Source of the DNA: Neobacillus niacini
GTDB lineage: Bacteria; Bacillota; Bacilli; Bacillales; Cytobacillaceae
Length of the DNA: 64,000 nt
Direction of reading: 5' to 3'
Assembly: GCF_023715785.1 (NCBI RefSeq)
Contig: NZ_JAMBOX010000001.1
Coordinates: forward strand, 434,001 to 498,000
Position numbers and translations under genes: made by a program. Under the pieces are notes generated by a model, which saw nothing but the letters and a program-made list of their open reading frames with translations, searched no databases and was not told where the DNA came from. Of this stretch, positions 36,549 through 44,800 are shown one piece after another (within the stretch, counting starts at the first letter, position 1; each line of letters starts with the position of its first letter).

Positions 36549-36770
36549 ATGCAATCGCAAATAAAATCGGGTTTTTCGCAAATAGAATGTTTATTTTCGC
36601 AAATAAACGAGCGAAAAGCGCAAATAAAAATGGGAGGGATTTCGTTCGTACAAAGAATCGCAAATAAAATCGGGTTTTTCGCAGTTAGAATGGTCGTTTT
36701 CGCAAATAAACTCCCCACATTTCCACAAATAAACGAACAAAATCCACAAATAAAAATGGAGCGGAATTTC
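36549..36770. repeat. GCAAATAAA-rich repeat cluster
   Basis: The word GCAAATAAA (or CACAAATAAA) recurs about eight times. A block of about 108 bases beginning TCGCAAATAAAATCGGGTTT occurs twice in tandem (36549 and 36658), each made of two shorter units. It is AT-rich and lies upstream of the prohibitin gene. Short ORFs across it are low-complexity by-products. The stretch 36453-36841 has no gene. Confidence 0.8.
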
Positions 36771-36841
36771 CACCCCATAAAAAGATTTCTATTTTTCAAC
36801 CAATACCGTAAAAAATCACTATAAACGCCCACCTCAGCTGG

Positions 36842-37462
36842 CTATCGGTCCACGGAAGAAGTACTGTTCCGAATGGCAAACCCAAGCAGAATCCACGTGA
36901 TGCTCCAGATTCCGAGAAGGATGGGCGATGGATTTCCGTTCGGGATAATAAAGAAGATTATTTGGAATGGAATCATTGCTACGTAGTACACCCCAACAAA
37001 CAGCGGCGCCACCCGATGCCATCCCGTTAGCCTTTTTGCAACAAACACGGCAATTCCCAGCATCAGCATACCGACGCCGACCAGTAAGGCACCTACGGGA
37101 TAAAAGAACTCCACCTCATACCCTACAATGTATTTTGACAAAGTAGCTGCCAGATAAGAACAAATCCCTAGGAGGGTGATTGCCGTTCCGATGAGTCCGA
37201 CCCGCCTCATCCGGCCGCTCCCGCTAGCACGGAGCATGAGTAGGCCCAACGGCCCGCACGCCATGCCCAGCAACATCGGTAAAGGGATTAGTAATCCAGT
37301 GACGATTTCAGGTACCGACGCCTGCAGCTCTTCAACGCTAACAAGCACCACCCATAGCAGCCCACCGATGAGGCACGCTAGGCCAGCGAAGCGAATGCGC
37401 CCCGCCGATACTTCCGGTCTTGCTTGGTTGGGTGGCTCCACATTACTTTCCATAAAATTCAC
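36842..37462 (-). CDS. Membrane protein of unknown function
   Basis: A 206-residue protein with about six transmembrane helices and a short polar N-terminus. I do not recognise the family. The composition is somewhat more GC-rich than its neighbours. It has no clear ribosome site beyond GAAGGAGTG about 9 bases upstream. It stands alone, divergent from the MFS gene downstream in the window. Confidence 0.75.
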   Translation of the reverse strand: MNFMESNVEPPNQARPEVSAGRIRFAGLACLIGGLLWVVLVSVEELQASVPEIVTGLLIPLPMLLGMACGPLGLLMLRASGSGRMRRVGLIGTAITLLGICSYLAATLSKYIVGYEVEFFYPVGALLVGVGMLMLGIAVFVAKRLTGWHRVAPLFVGVYYVAMIPFQIIFFIIPNGNPSPILLGIWSITWILLGFAIRNSTSSVDR

Positions 37463-37662
37463 TCCTTCGTTTTGATAACAGGATACGCATCCGTTATTTA
37501 TTCGGTGAATCGAAGGAACTATTCCTTTTTTACTATCTATATGCCGCTTTCGATACGGAAAGAATGAAGAAGTATTTCAGGAAACTTGAAATAGTTTTTT
37601 AAAAAATGGAAAAAATAAATCCGTCATGATGCAAATAGCCTTGGAAGGCGGTCCTTTACACG

Positions 37663-38853
37663 ATGGGTAAAATAAAAGGTAAACTCTGGACAAACCAATA
37701 TGTCATTATTATTTTATTGTCTTTAGTCATGTTCGCTTCTTTTTATATGATTACAGCTGGTTTCCCTATTTTCGTATCAACCATTAGTAAAAATCCTGCG
37801 ATAGCAGGAACAATGACCACGACCTTAATGGTCGCATCTTTAGTTACGCGCTTCTTTGCGAGTGTTATTATCCAAAAGGTCAATATGAAATGGCTTCTGA
37901 TTATTTCTCTCCTTTACTTTTTGGGTACAATCGGTCTTACTTTTGTAAACGACTCCATCGGATTTTTAATCTTCATTCGAGCCCTACAAGGTATTGGATT
38001 TAGCATGCTTACGATTTTAGTCTTTACGATTTCAAGTCAAATTGTTCCTAAGTCTCGGTTAGGTGAGGGCATTGTTTTTTTCGCCATGTCTACAAGCGTT
38101 GGGACGACAATGGGGCCGCTCATTGCCATTTCATATCTTGCCCATTTCTCCTTTCGGTCGATGATGCTGTTAACGCTCGGGCTTATGACCTTTTCATTGG
38201 TCTGCAGTTTTTTCACAAAAAATCCGGTTAAAAAAGAACAGGAAAGTCCACAGGGGGCAAAGAAAGAACCCTTCTATAAGTACATGTACGATAAGCGTGT
38301 TCTTCTTCCATGTATCTTAGTATCGTTGAATTATATAGCCATTGCAGGAACCGTCAATTTTGTGGGGGCGTTTGGGAAAGAGATTGGTGTGGGCGGAAGG
38401 ATTTCACAGTTTTTTATCGCACAAGGGATTGCCATGGTCATCGTTCGGGCTTTTTCTGGTAAAATTTTTGATCGATTTGGCCACAGAGTCCTTATTATCC
38501 CAGGTGCTATTTCAGGGACTGCAGGTTTGGTTCTTTTAGGTTTTTCTACTAGTATGGTGAGGGTTTGGGTTTCAGGGGCATTATTCGGAATTGCGTATGC
38601 CATCATCCATCCAATCATACAGGCTTGGGCATTAACGCTTGTCCCACCTGAGAAAAAAGCAACGGCCAATTCAATGCTTCTTATTTTTATCGATTTTGGG
38701 TTGGCCATTGGTTCAGTAGGTCTCGGGTTCTTAGCAAAAAGTGTTGGGTACGGCATGACGTTTAGTTATTCTGCAGCCTTTATGGTGATTATTTTGTTAG
38801 TGTATTTGATGGGAAGCAAGAAAACAGGGACATTCAAGGAAAAATCATCCTAG
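37663..38853 (+). CDS. MFS transporter
   Basis: A 396-residue major facilitator with twelve predicted helices and a cytoplasmic central loop (KNPVKKEQESPQGAKKEP). The motif-A-like stretch after helix 8 is GKIFDRFGHRVLI. Overall pattern is drug/metabolite efflux (DHA1/YfcJ-like), a proton-driven exporter. Substrate unknown. Upstream GGAAGGCGG is the only ribosome-site candidate and is rather far from the ATG. Confidence 0.88.
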   Translation: MGKIKGKLWTNQYVIIILLSLVMFASFYMITAGFPIFVSTISKNPAIAGTMTTTLMVASLVTRFFASVIIQKVNMKWLLIISLLYFLGTIGLTFVNDSIGFLIFIRALQGIGFSMLTILVFTISSQIVPKSRLGEGIVFFAMSTSVGTTMGPLIAISYLAHFSFRSMMLLTLGLMTFSLVCSFFTKNPVKKEQESPQGAKKEPFYKYMYDKRVLLPCILVSLNYIAIAGTVNFVGAFGKEIGVGGRISQFFIAQGIAMVIVRAFSGKIFDRFGHRVLIIPGAISGTAGLVLLGFSTSMVRVWVSGALFGIAYAIIHPIIQAWALTLVPPEKKATANSMLLIFIDFGLAIGSVGLGFLAKSVGYGMTFSYSAAFMVIILLVYLMGSKKTGTFKEKSS

Positions 38854-38873
38854 TTTGTTACATAGCATTATGA

Positions 38874-39209
38874 TTATTTATGAATAAACACTTGGGTACC
38901 AATTTGAACTCTTGATGATAAGTCCAGAACATCATGATTAAACATTCTAATACATCCATGGGAGACATTCTTACCGATAGAGGATGGGTTATTGGTTCCG
39001 TGAATGCCATAATGAGGTTTTGACAAACCCATCCAAAGCACACCAAATGGTCCGCCGGGATTTCTTTGTTTATTGATGATCGTAAATGTCCCTGTTGGGG
39101 TTGCTGTCAACATTTTTCCCACTGCTATTGGGTATGTTTTTATAAGCTTATTACGATCAAACAGTTTTAATTGATGTTTTGATAGGGATACGTCTATCCA
39201 TCTTGCCAT
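38874..39209 (-). CDS. YkuD-type L,D-transpeptidase
   Basis: A 111-residue minimal YkuD domain. The catalytic block is [20 protein letters not shown] with the nucleophilic Cys in SHGCIRM. The start [17 protein letters not shown] is typical; the ATG at 39209 follows GGGGGTGA. It forms L,D cross-links in peptidoglycan or anchors wall proteins. No LysM domain or signal peptide is present, unlike B. subtilis YkuD, so it may act in the spore or mother cell. It follows the small His/Pro/Cys-rich gene by 38 bases. Confidence 0.9.
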   Translation of the reverse strand: MARWIDVSLSKHQLKLFDRNKLIKTYPIAVGKMLTATPTGTFTIINKQRNPGGPFGVLWMGLSKPHYGIHGTNNPSSIGKNVSHGCIRMFNHDVLDLSSRVQIGTQVFIHK

Positions 39210-39247
39210 GAAGTTCACCCCCATTTTTTTGAATATTGATTGCACAG

Positions 39248-39451
39248 TTAATTAGTTTGCCACCGGACCGGTGCCATGAATGGTACAGCAAACATTAGTG
39301 GTGTGGAGTCAGTGTGAAAAAAGTGAGTATAGTGCGGATGATGGTGTGGCGGTGGTGGATCATATTGACTTGCAAACGCTTGAGGTGGACAATATTGGCA
39401 CGGACAGCCGACCCATCCCCCATACGGAATACCAAAAAGCATATGATACAT
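39248..39451 (-). CDS. Small His/Pro/Cys/Tyr-rich protein (spore-coat-like)
   Basis: A 67-residue protein with a very strong ribosome site, AAGGAGGAGGTCTA, directly before the ATG, which makes it a real gene. The composition is unusual: GCPCQYCPP near residue 16-22, then [11 protein letters not shown] and paired aromatics. No family recognised. Small Cys/His/Tyr-rich proteins of this sort are common in bacillus spore coats. It is 38 bases upstream of the L,D-transpeptidase gene on the same strand, so the two are probably one operon. A spore role is an inference. Confidence 0.7.
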   Translation of the reverse strand: MYHMLFGIPYGGWVGCPCQYCPPQAFASQYDPPPPHHHPHYTHFFHTDSTPLMFAVPFMAPVRWQTN

Positions 39452-39633
39452 TAGACCTCCTCCTTAACCATTTGCCCTGAATCATCATTAGTCTATGCAA
39501 ATTCGGCATCTGCGGCTTAGTCGAGTGCCTATTGGGGAACTAAAAGACTTTATTTTTAGTAGTCCAAGATGTAAGTCCGCAATTGATGAGAAATAATCTG
39601 TTAAGTTAAATATTAGTGTAAGAAGTAGGGAAA

Positions 39634-40611
39634 ATGTCTAATAGAGAGTTTCTAAAAGACAAAATGGATGTTGAAGTAGAAAATGTGTCTAATAGAAAGC
39701 TTCTAATAGACAAAACGGAGGCAAAAAGTAGGAATCTGTCTAATAGGAGGCTTCTAATAGACAAAATGGAGGCTAAAAGTAGGAATCTGTCTAATAGGAG
39801 GCTTCTAATAGACAAAACGGAGGCTAAAATTAGGAATCTGTCTAATAGGAGGTTTCTAATAGACAAAATGGAGGCAAAAAGTAGGAATCTGTCTAATAGG
39901 AGGCTTCTAATAGACAAAATGAATGCTAAAAGTAGGAATCTGTCTAATAGGAGGCTTCTAATAGACAAAACGGAGGTTAAAATTAGGAAACTGTCTAATA
40001 GGAGGCTTCTAATAGACAAAACTTTTGGACCAATCAATCTTTATATAGCAAGTATTTTTTTACCTTTATTCATTATACATTTGTGGAAATTGGCATTAAG
40101 CACCCATGAATTTTATGTAATTGGACTAACCTTTATTGTATTAGTCATATTGTTGTTTCATCCAGATGCAGGGCAAGTAACCGCATTTGCATGCGCCACT
40201 GCCATTATTTTTTGGAAAAAGATAAATAATAGGATGATAAAATTATTTACGCTAACACTTATAACTACTATGGTGATCGTATCTTGGATTTTTCTCGATA
40301 ATTTAGCACCAGTGCCTTATGTAGAGAAGATTCTCTTTTTAGCTGCAGACATGGGAATAGTCTGGTTCGTCTTAGGAGTTTTGTCTCTCCTATTGTTAGT
40401 AGTTCCATTCTTTTTTATCGGCAAAGTATCGATCGTATCTCTATCATTAGGTGTTTATTTTCTACTAACCATGATTGTAACTTTCTTTGGGAATTTTCCA
40501 ATGCCCATCATGGGATATGGAGTATCACCAATTATCGGTTACTTAATTGCTATCACTTGGCTTAAAAACATAAAAACCACGATTTTTAATAAAAGAATCG
40601 TGGTTTTTTAA
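39634..40611 (+). CDS. Polytopic membrane protein fused to 17-residue repeats
   Basis: The frame is 325 codons. The first 130 or so residues are eight copies of a 17-residue unit (NLSNRRLLIDKMEAKSR type) encoded by the 51-bp array. The remaining 190 residues have about six transmembrane helices with an HPDAGQ motif after helix 2, loosely like the PD(A/F)GQ motif of FtsW/RodA proteins. No ATG or ribosome site lies between the array and the first helix, so either the array is translated as a cytoplasmic tail or the array has replaced the true start. GTAGGG three bases before 39634 is a poor ribosome site. The terminator overlaps the last codons. Confidence 0.55.
   Translation: MSNREFLKDKMDVEVENVSNRKLLIDKTEAKSRNLSNRRLLIDKMEAKSRNLSNRRLLIDKTEAKIRNLSNRRFLIDKMEAKSRNLSNRRLLIDKMNAKSRNLSNRRLLIDKTEVKIRKLSNRRLLIDKTFGPINLYIASIFLPLFIIHLWKLALSTHEFYVIGLTFIVLVILLFHPDAGQVTAFACATAIIFWKKINNRMIKLFTLTLITTMVIVSWIFLDNLAPVPYVEKILFLAADMGIVWFVLGVLSLLLLVVPFFFIGKVSIVSLSLGVYFLLTMIVTFFGNFPMPIMGYGVSPIIGYLIAITWLKNIKTTIFNKRIVVF
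39636..40022. repeat. Eight-copy 51-bp tandem array
   Basis: Units begin at 39636, 39687, 39738, 39789, 39840, 39891, 39942 and 39993, exactly 51 bp apart. Each has GTCTAATAG, then GAGGCT, then TCTAATAGAC, then a variable AAAA-GGAGGC-AAAAGTAGGAATCT spacer. The ends GTCTA/TAGAC are complementary. Because 51 is a multiple of 3 and no unit has a stop in those frames, both strands stay open. Confidence 0.95.
40573..40609. terminator. Bidirectional terminator overlapping the membrane-protein stop
   Basis: CCACGATT (40577-40584) and AATCGTGG (40596-40603), extended by A/T pairs, followed by TTTTTT on the plus strand and a T-run on the minus strand. It serves the convergent membrane-protein and CWC-protein genes. 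Confidence 0.9.
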
Positions 40612-40635
40612 CATAATCATTTCATCGTATATTCC

Positions 40636-40830
40636 CTAAACTTTTTGTTTTTCCTGAAATTTAATTAAACATTTTTTACATATGCAATCTACTCGTATGC
40701 TTTCAACAGGAACTAATTCAAAGATTTCTTTAGGAAATTCCTCCTTATCGCACCAGCAATTGCCGTGTTCTCCAGCTCCAGACATGCATCCATTAGCTTC
40801 CCCGCATATAGGGCAATATTTATTTGCCAA
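40636..40830 (-). CDS. Cysteine-rich CWC-family protein
   Basis: A 64-residue protein with eight cysteines in CPICG, NGC, CWC and CICKKC arrangements, as in the small bacterial CWC family. Probably a zinc-binding protein of unknown role. Cytoplasmic, no signal peptide. Its upstream 380 bases hold no other gene. Confidence 0.85.
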   Translation of the reverse strand: MANKYCPICGEANGCMSGAGEHGNCWCDKEEFPKEIFELVPVESIRVDCICKKCLIKFQEKQKV

Positions 40831-41066
40831 TTAAAAATCCCCTCCAATTACGGCACAATAATCGTCTTTTGCTATATTCTATTTCTTCTTTATTCTACCT
40901 TAGATTTTACTTTCTTAGATAAAAGACTTAACAAACTAGTATAAAAATGAATATAAAATCAGCATCCAAAATCTCGAGGAAATAGCGTTTTACAATAGAT
41001 GTTGTTCATCACTATTTTTAAGTAAATGTGGTTTCTATTAAGAAAGATCAAAAAATATCTTTATAC
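40831..41066. other. Gene-free stretch upstream of the CWC gene
   Basis: AT-rich DNA without ORFs, dyads or repeats that I can support. It should include the CWC gene promoter. Confidence 0.45.
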
Positions 41067-41102
41067 CAATGAAAAACACCTACTAAAATTTCGCTAGTAG
41101 GT
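41067..41102 (-). terminator. Terminator of the VOC gene
   Basis: CACCTACTA and TAGTAGGTG arms form a perfect 9-bp stem; the minus strand continues GTGTTTTTC. It is about 105 bases beyond the VOC stop. Confidence 0.8.
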
Positions 41103-41207
41103 GCGTTGTTTTTTATGTCTGGTTAACTTAACGGCTAAGGGTCTGACTCCGAATACGAATGAAAGATAACCTACTATCCCTTTGTTGGTTTACTACTTTT
41201 TTCAAAT

Positions 41208-41609
41208 TTATTGTTGTACCATGTAAGCAACTTCCCAATAATGCCCATCCATGTCCTGATAACTCCTATAGTACATAAAACCATGGTCGATTGGTTCACT
41301 TGCTGCGGTGCCGCCTAATGCAATGGCTTTATCAACGATTTCATCCACTTGTTCCCTGCTGTCAGCGGACAAAGCAAGGAGAACCCCTGGCGTTTTCATT
41401 GGATCTGGTAAATCTCGTTTCGTGAACGTCTTAAAGTAGGATTCAACCAGTAACATGGCATATATATTTTCACCAATAATCATGCAGGCTGCCTTTTCGT
41501 CCGTGTATTCAGGATTGAAGTCATACCCGATTCCCTTATAAAACTCCATTGATCTCTGCAGGTCCTTTACCGGCAAATTCACAAATATATGCTTAGATTG
41601 AAGAGCCAT
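41208..41609 (-). CDS. VOC (glyoxalase/extradiol) family protein
   Basis: A 133-residue protein of two beta-alpha-beta-beta-beta modules. The N-terminal HIFVNLPVKDLQRSMEFYK and C-terminal YQDMDGHYWEVAYM stretches are typical of the glyoxalase/bleomycin-resistance/dioxygenase superfamily, with His7 and Glu near the end as likely metal ligands. Substrate unknown. The ribosome site is AAGGAGGGTG. Confidence 0.87.
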   Translation of the reverse strand: MALQSKHIFVNLPVKDLQRSMEFYKGIGYDFNPEYTDEKAACMIIGENIYAMLLVESYFKTFTKRDLPDPMKTPGVLLALSADSREQVDEIVDKAIALGGTAASEPIDHGFMYYRSYQDMDGHYWEVAYMVQQ

Positions 41610-41814
41610 TTACTACACCCTCCTTTTCTCCTTTACCACCTAGCTGTATCATTTGACCAGTTTTACGCCTCATCCTTTTTCACTCCTTCAGAAAAACTAA
41701 TTGATATATTCGCGAGTCTAACGCTATTATTTTTTACCACTCTTAAAAATTATTCTTCGACAGCACAAAATCTCCTCCCTATTTTCGCCAAAATTTTCCA
41801 AGATATACTTCAAA

Positions 41815-41853
41815 TAAAAAAGGACAAAGGGTTGGTTCTTCTCCCTTTGTCCT
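41815..41853 (-). terminator. Terminator of the cadherin-repeat gene
   Basis: AGGACAAAGGG (41821-41831) and CCCTTTGTCCT (41843-41853) are perfectly complementary and followed by TTTTTTATTTG on the minus strand. Confidence 0.93.
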
Positions 41854-41875
41854 TGTTGCTTAGTATTTCCCCAAA

Positions 41876-44800
41876 TTATCTTCTTCCCACTCGCTGAATA
41901 CGGAGCATGGCACCTCCGAGAATCACAATGAGCAGACCAGCAAGCAGCCAATTGTACATACTTGTGGAGGTCTCAGGCAAATCTCCCCCTGTCGCCGGCT
42001 TCTTGGCAGGATTTACCACTAGATCATCAGGCTGGAAGAGGGCAAAGGTGCTGAAATGGTTCGTCTTGGCGATTACTTGGCCGCCTTTGAATGTCCCACC
42101 GACCAATTCCCATTCCTTCTTTGCTTCATTAAAGTAGTGTACCTTTAAAAGCTCCGGATGGGCATAGCCATTGACAGAAAAGCTAAGCTCAATCTCATGG
42201 TTAAACTGATGGATCATGGTGTCTCCCTGCTTAATTGTGAGTTCATAAATCTCCCCTACCGCCAACCGGGAAAAAGGAATGTTTGCAGAATTCTTATCCA
42301 CCCTCGCTATGCTGATGGTAACGTCTTCCATATCAGCAAAATTGGCTGCCGGGATGCGCATCTGGACATCCTTGCCTAAAATTTGAATGCTGGCGTGTCT
42401 CTTGATTAAAGTTGCAATCTGTCCCGCAGTCAGTTTGACCACTTGATTTCGGGCCCGGTTCTCTTTTAGTTCGAATAGAAGCGTACCATTTTCATCCAGC
42501 AGGTCCACTTCCTCATCAGGAACCGTTACAATCGTGTCTGTAGCCTCAGGTATTACCTTAATCACCGGTTTTAGGCGAATCACTGTAATATTATACGTTG
42601 TGGTTTGCCCAGTTTCCGAAGTCACTTCAATGGTCTGAAGGTTTCTCCCCGTTTCAAGCTGCACCGGTTCAGTTTCCTGGCCACTCATGATTGGTTTCCC
42701 GTTCATTTTTACCGTTGCCTTCGGATACGCCGCTGTTGGAGTGAAGGTCATTTCCTCCACATTGTTCACAACATAAATGGTATACTGAGTTTTTCCCGGT
42801 GTGAAAGCAGGAGCCAGGCTTCCAACACTGCTTGTTAATCCGCTAAGAGTGGCGTCACTTGAGAGAATACGGACAGTGGCCCTCATAACAGCTGTATGCT
42901 TACCGTCACTTACCCCAATCGAAAGCACATGAAGTGCCTTCTCCTTTGCGCTTAACCTGGAAGAATTCGCTACAGAAATTTCCCCAGTCGTTTCATTTAC
43001 AGCGAAAATGCCATCATCATTCCCGGACACAACGGAATACGTAAGCCCATCTCCGTCATCATCATGAGCTTCAGCCATCCCCACTACTGTGCCGGCTGCG
43101 GCTGTTTCCTCAATGGTAAAAGAGGTGTCCTCCACCACCGGTTGATTGTCATTGACATTATTCAGGTGGATCGCCACCGCTGATTCCACCGTATGGATGC
43201 CGTCACTTGTTTGAACGGTCAGGGCAAAGCTTTTTACTTTTTCGTAGTCCAATTTCTCAGCATCGGCGACCCGGATTGTACCCGTTTCACTGTTTATACG
43301 GAAGGCTCCGGACTCATTGCCAGCTGTAATCGCGTAATGAAGCTGGTCCCCATCGGCATCATCGCCCGTTACAGTACCGACCGCTGTGTCATTCACGGCA
43401 TTTTCATCAATGTCGAATTTCGCAGCCTCGACCACCGGCGGATTGTCATTCAGATTATTGACTCCAATCGTCACCGTCGTTGCGGCCGAATGGGTGCCAT
43501 CACTTACCTGAACGGTCAGTTTAAAGCTTTGTACTTTTTCATAATCCAGTTTTGTCGAATCCGCTACCGTTACTTCACCAGTATCTTCACCAATCGCAAA
43601 CGCACCGGCTTCGTTTCCTGCAGCCATTTTGTAATGCAAGGAATCGCCGTCTGCATCATGGCCCGTCACTGTACCGACAATCGTTCCGTTTGCCTTATTT
43701 TCATCAATGGTAAAAAGAGCGTCCTCACTAACCGGGGCATTGTCATTAACATTAGTCAGGTTGATTACCACCGCTGCATTCGCCGTATGGAGGCCGTCAC
43801 TTACTTCAATAGTCAAAGTAAAGCTTTGTACTTTTTCATAGTCCAATTTTGTCGAATCCGCCACCGTCACTTCACCAGTGTCCTCATCGATGGCAAATGC
43901 ACCGGCTTCATTTCCGGCTGTGATACTATAATGCAATGAATCTCCGTCTGCATCGTGGCCGGTAACTGTACCGACAATCGTTCCGTTTGCCTTATTTTCC
44001 TCAATGGTAAAATGAACGTCCTCGCCAACCGGTTTATTGTCATTCAAATTATTGATCCCAATCGCCACCGTCGTTGCGGCTGTATGGGTGCCGTCGCTTA
44101 CCTCAACGGTTAAAGTAAAGCTTTGAACTTTTTCATAGTCCAGTTTTCCGGAGTCCGCCACCGTCACCTCACCAGTGTCTTTATCAATTGTAAACGCGCC
44201 CAAATCGTTCCCAGCGGCGATACTGTAATGCAATTTATCGCCGTCTGCATCATGGCCCGTTACTGTACCGACGACAGTTCCGTTTGCGCTATTTTCATCA
44301 ATGGTAAAATGAGCGTCCTCGCCAACCGGCGCATTGTCATTGACATTATTCAGATTGATCACCACCGCAGCATTCGCTGCATGGAGACCGTCACTTGTCT
44401 GAACGGTCAGTGCAAAGCGTTGAACTTTTTCAAAATCTAATTTCCCGGCATCCGCGACACTGATTGTTCCCGTTTCACTATTTATGCGGAAGGCCCCGGA
44501 CTCATTGCCAGCTGTAATCGCGTAATGAAGTTGGTCACCATCGGCATCATGACCCGTTACGGTGCCGACCGTCGTGCCAGATGTGGCATTTTCATTGATG
44601 ACAAATACCGCATCATCGACAACCGGCTGATTGTCATTCAGATTATTGACTTCAATCGTCACCGTAGTTGCAGCCGTATGGTCACCGTCACTTACCTCAA
44701 CGGTTAAGGTAAAGCTTTGAACTTTTTCATAGTCCAGTTTGGTGGAATCCGCGACAGTCACTTCACCAGTGACTTCATCAATCGCAAACGCACCTGCTTC

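Noticed and set aside
36545-36832. Overlapping ORFs on both strands over the GCAAATAAA cluster
   Set aside because: Low-complexity translation of the repeat, no ribosome site, no family.
39452-39520. Sigma-K promoter (CATAGACTA) before the small His/Pro/Cys gene
   Set aside because: A CATAnnnTA -10 box is present but no AC -35 element at the required spacing, so it is not claimed.
39606-40037. Minus-strand ORF of 143 residues across the 51-bp array
   Set aside because: It is the reverse reading of an array whose period is a multiple of 3; no ribosome site and no further protein.
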